Assembly: GCA_036390175.1 (NCBI GenBank)
Contig: DASWCG010000394.1
Coordinates: 1 to 23,975, forward strand
Reading direction: 5' to 3'
Origin: DASQHY01 sp036390175
Lineage (GTDB): Bacteria > Acidobacteriota > Terriglobia > Acidiferrales > UBA7541
DNA length: 23,975 bases
In this document: piece after piece, positions 20,297 to 23,975 of the stretch
Position numbering within the stretch: the first letter of the stretch is position 1
Layout of the letters: the number at the start of each line of letters is the position of its first letter
The notes under the pieces: model-generated
What the model saw: the letters and a program-made list of their open reading frames with translations, nothing else
What the model was told of the DNA's origin: nothing
Database searches by the model: none
Program-made: the position numbers and the translations under genes

Positions 20297-23200
20297 TCAG
20301 AACCGGAAGCGCGTCACCAGCTGGATTTTCCGCATCGAGCCGGCCGAAAGCACCCGGCCAAACGTCGGCGAATTCACCACGCTGTCGATCGAAGTGAACT
20401 GCGGCCGGTTGAAAATATTGCCGGCCTGCGCGCGGACTTCCAAAACGCGAACGTCGCCCATCGGGACAACTTTTGTAAACCCCATATTAAACAGGAGCGT
20501 GCCCGGACCGGTGACGATGTTCCTTGCCGCGTCGCCGAACTGGCTCGGAGCGGGCCGCGTGAAGGCGAGGATGTTGAACCATTCCGCAACCGAAGGATTC
20601 GAGAGAGAGATGGGCTGGCCAGTCAAGTCGGCGCGGAGCGTGCCGTTTGTGCCGCGATTCACGTCGGTGAAGTCGCCCAGCACGCGCGGCGTGAAGGGCA
20701 GCCCGGAAGCAATGGTCCAGTCGCCGCTCCATTGCCAGTCGCCAAACAAATCGCGCAGGACGCCGCTGTTCCTCAGCCAGTGCCGGTCGTGGCCGAACGG
20801 AAGCTCCCAGAGATAATCCGCGGTAAAGCGCTGGCGCTGGTCGAAGCTCGAAAGTCCGCGCTCGGCCGCAAGGTCGAAGGCGTTCTGCGCCACAACGGTT
20901 GCGCCGCCGCCGATGCTCGAAGCATTGTCAATGGATTTCGAGTACGTGTAGCTGCCGCCGACGGAAACGCCGCCCTGCAAGCGCTTGCGCACGCGAATCG
21001 AGCCGGCGTGCGCCAGCGAATCGCCCACGGAATCTTCCCGGAGGTAGGATTGGACGTTCGGAACAAGCAGGCCGTTGGGGCCCCGGTTGGGAGCCTCGAC
21101 CATGTCCAGGTGCGTGCCTTTCGTTCCCGTGTAATCGAGATTCATGAACAGAGTCGGCGTGAACTGGTGCTGGATGTCGAAATTCCAGACTTGCACGTAG
21201 CCGAGGCGGTAATTGCGGTTCACCGCGTAATTGTTGGTGACCGTGGAAGGCGCCGCCGCAGGAAAACCGTTTGTGAGGGTCAGCGGAAGCGCAGGCGACT
21301 CGATGTTCGTCGCGGTCACTGAGAAAGGCGGCTGAAACGCGAGTTGCTGGGCCATGCCGGCGTAGGCCCCGGTGTTGTAGTTGATCCCGTATCCGCCGCG
21401 GACCACCGTGTTCGGGAGCGGCTTCCAGGCGAATGCCGCGCGCGGCGCGAAGTTGTTGCGGTCCGGATTCACAAGCGTGCGGGGAAACGGACCTGTGAAT
21501 GGGCCGGCCGCGCCAGCCAGGACCGGCGCCACCGCTGTGAACCCCGGAGCGACATCGAGATTGACGAGCCGGTTGTTGATCTCCGTGTACGGAGAAACGT
21601 ATTCGTAGCGAAGACCCAGGTTGAGGGTCAGATTCGCGCGCACGCGCCACTCGTCTTGCACAAATAAGTCCCAGGAATTCCCCCGGAAATGAAAGTTATT
21701 GTCTCCGAACTGCACCGCGGTGGATTGCGGCAGGCCCAGAAGAAAATCGGCGAAATCGAAGCCGCTGTTGAATCCGGTGAAGGTGAAGCTGCCGCGGGCG
21801 TTGCTGTCGGTTTGGGGGTTCAGTTCGATGCGGCGGAAGTCGCCGCCCCAGCGCCACGTATGCTTTTTGTGGGGATAGACGAGCGAATCGGAAAGCGCAA
21901 GCGTCTGGTCGCGCCGGCGCAGCGGGTTGATGTCGCGCAGCGTCGTGAAATTCGTAAAAGAAAGATTGGGAAGCCCGAAATCAAATGGGTTTTGCGAGAC
22001 GCCGTTGATCCCGAGAGTCCCCGCTATGTCTTGCGAGAACGCGTAGAGATTCTGAGTCGTGATGCGGTTGCGGTTGAAGTCAACGCGCGCGTTATGGATG
22101 ACTTTGCCGAAGCTGCGGACGTAACCAACGTTAATGTCGAAGCCGCGCACGGATGTCCTCCCGCCCACGCTCGGGAAAGGATTCGCCAGATTGTTCCCGC
22201 TGTTCTGAAAACGGAAGCCCACGTTGAGATTATTGCGCGCTCCGCTGCGAGCTCCGCCGCCTCGCCCGCCGCCCATCAGAGCGCCGCCAAAACTGTGCAC
22301 CAGGCGCAGGTTCACGCTGTCCACGTGGCTGTTCACCGACGTCGCAAAATGAAAATTTTGAAAGTCGCCGGGAAGATTCGGTTTGGCGATGAAGTTCAGC
22401 AACCCCGCGGCGGCGGGGTCAATCTGCAGAATCATGTTTCCCGGAAAAGGCAGGTGCGTCTGCGGGTTGAGGATCACCACCGGCGAACCGGCATTGGGGC
22501 CGGAAAAGATCTTGGCATTGGAGAAATCGCCGCCGCGCTCGGCAAGTGTGGGCACGGTCGAAAACGCGTCGAAAGGATTCTCCGAGCGCGAGCCGGTGTA
22601 GTTGACGAAGAAAAACGTCTTGTCGCCTCCATGATAGATCTTTGGAATATTGAGCGGCCCGCCGAGGTTGCCGCCAAAACGGTTCTGCGCGTAACCCGGC
22701 TTGAGCGCCTGGCCGGTCAGCGAATAAGGAGCGGCGTCGAGAGCCGAATCGTCAATCGTGTAAAACAAGGAGCCGTGCGGGCGGTTGATGTTGAAGCGGC
22801 CGCGCCCGCCGCCAATGATCATGATGGGCGCCCCGCCTCCGCCAAAGCCTCCCCCGCCGAACCCTCCGCCTTCTGCGAAGCGTCCGCCGCCGCCCCCGAA
22901 TCCCTGCTGCTCGCGAAATTCCTGGACACGCTGGCGGATGGCGTCGCTACTCATCGCCGATAAATCAGCGCCTTGCATGTTCCCTGAAACAGAAACGGAT
23001 TCGGTAGCTGACTCCGCGCCGAGGCCCGCAGACGGCAAGGCCCCGCTGCCGTTCGCGTCTGCGCCGCCCGTCGCATTGGCAAGATCGGCGCCCAGGCCGG
23101 CGCCTTCGGTCTGCGTCACGCTGAGGCGCTGGAAGCCGCCGTTGGCGCCCTGCGCAGCCTGCTGCTGTTGCATGCGCGCCGCTTCCTCCGCGCGCGACAG

Positions 23201-23776
23201 CAGGATCATCTCGAGGTCCACGCGAGCCGCGCGGTTCGCGGCGTTAATGAGAACCTCTTTTGTGAGCGGAGCGAATGCCGCGAGTTCCGCGCGCACGACG
23301 TAGCGTCCGTTGGAGGCCACGTGCAGGAAATAGCTGCCGTCCACGTCGGTTGAGGTGACGGCCTTTTTGCCCGTCAGCGTATTGGCGGCCGTGACGGTCA
23401 CGCCTGGCAGCGCCAGGTTGCCCGATTTCACCACGCCGCTGATATCGCCGCCGGGCTGGACATTTTCCTGCGGCGCTGTCGCCGGGCGTTCTTCTGGCTT
23501 CGCGGGCTGACCTGCCTGCGGAGGCGCAGGGGCGGTCTCCTGAGCAGACGCCGGGGTGCAACTTATCCAGGCCAGCGCGACTCCTAGTGCGGTTCCAACT
23601 ATTTGAGCCGAATATCGGCTCGCAGCCTCGATCGGAAGGTGCAGGCCAGCCGTTTCTGGGAGACTTGCTCCAATAAGTTGGAACGGCACTAGCAGCAATC
23701 CTGTGACGAGGCGGAAAGAATTTTGACGGCGATGCACGGCCCGATGATGTTCCCCCAAGTGGCAGAATCCCGGCAC
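20297..23776 (-). CDS. TonB-dependent receptor with carboxypeptidase-regulatory-like domain (Oar-like)
   Basis: A protein of up to 1159 residues, an outer-membrane receptor. Residues about 105-195 form the carboxypeptidase-regulatory-like domain (GDISGVVKSGNLALPGVTVTA, VTSTDVDGSYFLHV). Residues about 225-320 are low in complexity and Gly-rich (GGGGRF, GGGFGGGG) around the plug region. The barrel follows, with acidobacterial hallmarks RFGGNLGGPLNIPKIYHGGDKTFFFVNYTGSR and a C-terminal FRF. The exported solute is unknown. Start choice is uncertain: there is no ATG near the 5' end, GTG 23776 is the longest, and GTG 23737 would also give a signal-like segment (RRQNSFRLVTGLLLV). A second hydrophobic segment ending in ASA (residues 59-78) is the more normal signal peptide. 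The DNA between these two segments carries the long inverted repeat at 23581-23695. The VWFA-like gene follows after 7 nt. Confidence 0.9.
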   Translation of the reverse strand: MPGFCHLGEHHRAVHRRQNSFRLVTGLLLVPFQLIGASLPETAGLHLPIEAASRYSAQIVGTALGVALAWISCTPASAQETAPAPPQAGQPAKPEERPATAPQENVQPGGDISGVVKSGNLALPGVTVTAANTLTGKKAVTSTDVDGSYFLHVASNGRYVVRAELAAFAPLTKEVLINAANRAARVDLEMILLSRAEEAARMQQQQAAQGANGGFQRLSVTQTEGAGLGADLANATGGADANGSGALPSAGLGAESATESVSVSGNMQGADLSAMSSDAIRQRVQEFREQQGFGGGGGRFAEGGGFGGGGFGGGGAPIMIIGGGRGRFNINRPHGSLFYTIDDSALDAAPYSLTGQALKPGYAQNRFGGNLGGPLNIPKIYHGGDKTFFFVNYTGSRSENPFDAFSTVPTLAERGGDFSNAKIFSGPNAGSPVVILNPQTHLPFPGNMILQIDPAAAGLLNFIAKPNLPGDFQNFHFATSVNSHVDSVNLRLVHSFGGALMGGGRGGGARSGARNNLNVGFRFQNSGNNLANPFPSVGGRTSVRGFDINVGYVRSFGKVIHNARVDFNRNRITTQNLYAFSQDIAGTLGINGVSQNPFDFGLPNLSFTNFTTLRDINPLRRRDQTLALSDSLVYPHKKHTWRWGGDFRRIELNPQTDSNARGSFTFTGFNSGFDFADFLLGLPQSTAVQFGDNNFHFRGNSWDLFVQDEWRVRANLTLNLGLRYEYVSPYTEINNRLVNLDVAPGFTAVAPVLAGAAGPFTGPFPRTLVNPDRNNFAPRAAFAWKPLPNTVVRGGYGINYNTGAYAGMAQQLAFQPPFSVTATNIESPALPLTLTNGFPAAAPSTVTNNYAVNRNYRLGYVQVWNFDIQHQFTPTLFMNLDYTGTKGTHLDMVEAPNRGPNGLLVPNVQSYLREDSVGDSLAHAGSIRVRKRLQGGVSVGGSYTYSKSIDNASSIGGGATVVAQNAFDLAAERGLSSFDQRQRFTADYLWELPFGHDRHWLRNSGVLRDLFGDWQWSGDWTIASGLPFTPRVLGDFTDVNRGTNGTLRADLTGQPISLSNPSVAEWFNILAFTRPAPSQFGDAARNIVTGPGTLLFNMGFTKVVPMGDVRVLEVRAQAGNIFNRPQFTSIDSVVNSPTFGRVLSAGSMRKIQLVTRFRF
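23581..23695. repeat. Long inverted repeat inside the 5' end of the receptor gene
   Basis: The arms 23581-23604 and 23672-23695 match as inverted repeats at 20 of 24 positions; the core 23584-23600 against 23676-23692 matches at 16 of 17. They enclose 67 bp. Inside, GAGCCG-AATAT-CGGCTC (23605-23621) forms a further small stem. In the receptor frame the arms encode hydrophobic segments LLVPFQLI and IVGTALGV. Confidence 0.75.
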
Positions 23777-23805
23777 TAGATTACTCCCTGTATTCCTCTA
23801 TTACG

Positions 23806-23820
23806 CCGGAAAAGTTCCGG
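23806..23820. promoter_or_regulatory. Small palindrome in the receptor/dehydrogenase intergenic region
   Basis: CCGGAA-AAG-TTCCGG is a perfect 6-bp inverted repeat with a 3-bp centre, lying 30 bp upstream of the longest receptor start. It may be a regulator site. No convincing promoter pair was found for the receptor. Confidence 0.3.
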
Positions 23821-23921
23821 AGTATCGCCATTGCCCTTGACCCGCGTGCGCGTACCGGGAGAGCATTTCCAGGCATCACATGGGAATCAGAGCGGAACGT
23901 TGCGCGAAAAAAGGAGACCCT

Positions 23922-23975
23922 ATGGAACGCTGGCGAGACAAATGGGCATTAGTGACCGGCGCGAGTGCCGGGATC
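23922..23975 (+). CDS. Short-chain dehydrogenase/reductase, N-terminus only
   Basis: The first 18 codons before the window ends: MERWRDKWALVTGASAGI. The WALVTGASAGI segment is the first beta strand and nucleotide-binding turn (TGxxxGI) of short-chain dehydrogenases, which use NAD(P)H. AAGGAG (23911-23916) is 5 nt before the ATG. It is divergent from the receptor gene; the substrate is unknown. Confidence 0.85.
   Translation, partial: MERWRDKWALVTGASAGI

Noticed and set aside
21689..22963. A 424-codon plus-strand frame over the receptor gene
   Set aside because: Antisense to the barrel-coding part of the TonB-dependent receptor, with no recognisable domain.

Overview
The window looks like a chromosomal piece of a Gram-negative, high-GC soil bacterium, most likely an acidobacterium. 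The evidence is a very large Oar-like TonB-dependent receptor with an N-terminal carboxypeptidase-regulatory-like domain, a downstream gene of the 'VWFA-related acidobacterial domain' type, an outer-membrane porin, and typical acidobacterial neighbours. This assignment is an inference from gene families; no 16S rRNA gene is present.

Layout. (1) 8-94: tRNA-Leu(CAG). (2) 271-7903: a self-contained module that I read as oxalate uptake and oxidation. It has a porin on the minus strand, and divergently a GntR/FadR-type (FCD) regulator followed by three genes of a 2-oxoacid:ferredoxin oxidoreductase and an OxlT-like oxalate transporter. The oxidoreductase has the fused gamma-delta, alpha and beta layout of oxalate oxidoreductase (OOR). 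Its alpha subunit has YPIRP in place of the pyruvate-enzyme motif YPITP, plus the Arg/Asp/Phe switch-loop signature remembered for the Moorella OOR. The transporter keeps the Arg and Lys known to bind oxalate in OxlT. Two divergent promoters share a 20-bp palindrome that contains both -35 hexamers, and a second inverted repeat sits at the predicted regulator transcription start. (3) 8165-10720: RNase R, then on the minus strand a MacB/LolD-type ABC ATPase and its HlyD/MacA-type adaptor, with no permease gene beside them. (4) 13275-15345, minus strand: an operon-like run of an orphan NuoI-like 2x[4Fe-4S] protein, a GalT-family/ADP-glucose-phosphorylase-like protein and a YdcF-like protein. (5) 15441-17842: tadA, a secreted protein of unknown function with three internal repeats, and a HAD phosphatase. 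(6) 17909-17998: tRNA-Ser(CGA). (7) 18115-23776, minus strand: TonB-dependent receptor followed 7 nt later by the VWFA-like protein. (8) 23922-end: start of a short-chain dehydrogenase.

How the parts may work together. In region 2, oxalate would cross the outer membrane through the porin and the inner membrane through the OxlT-like carrier. OOR would then oxidise it to two CO2, passing two electrons to ferredoxin, all under the local FCD regulator. No oxalyl-CoA decarboxylase or formyl-CoA transferase is in the window, so this would be the ferredoxin-linked rather than the CoA-linked route. This is the most interesting part of the window. Other points worth a second look are a near-perfect 17-bp inverted repeat inside the N-terminal coding region of the TonB-dependent receptor, a strong terminator-like hairpin whose U-tract faces the wrong way for the flanking genes, and the triple-repeat secreted protein.
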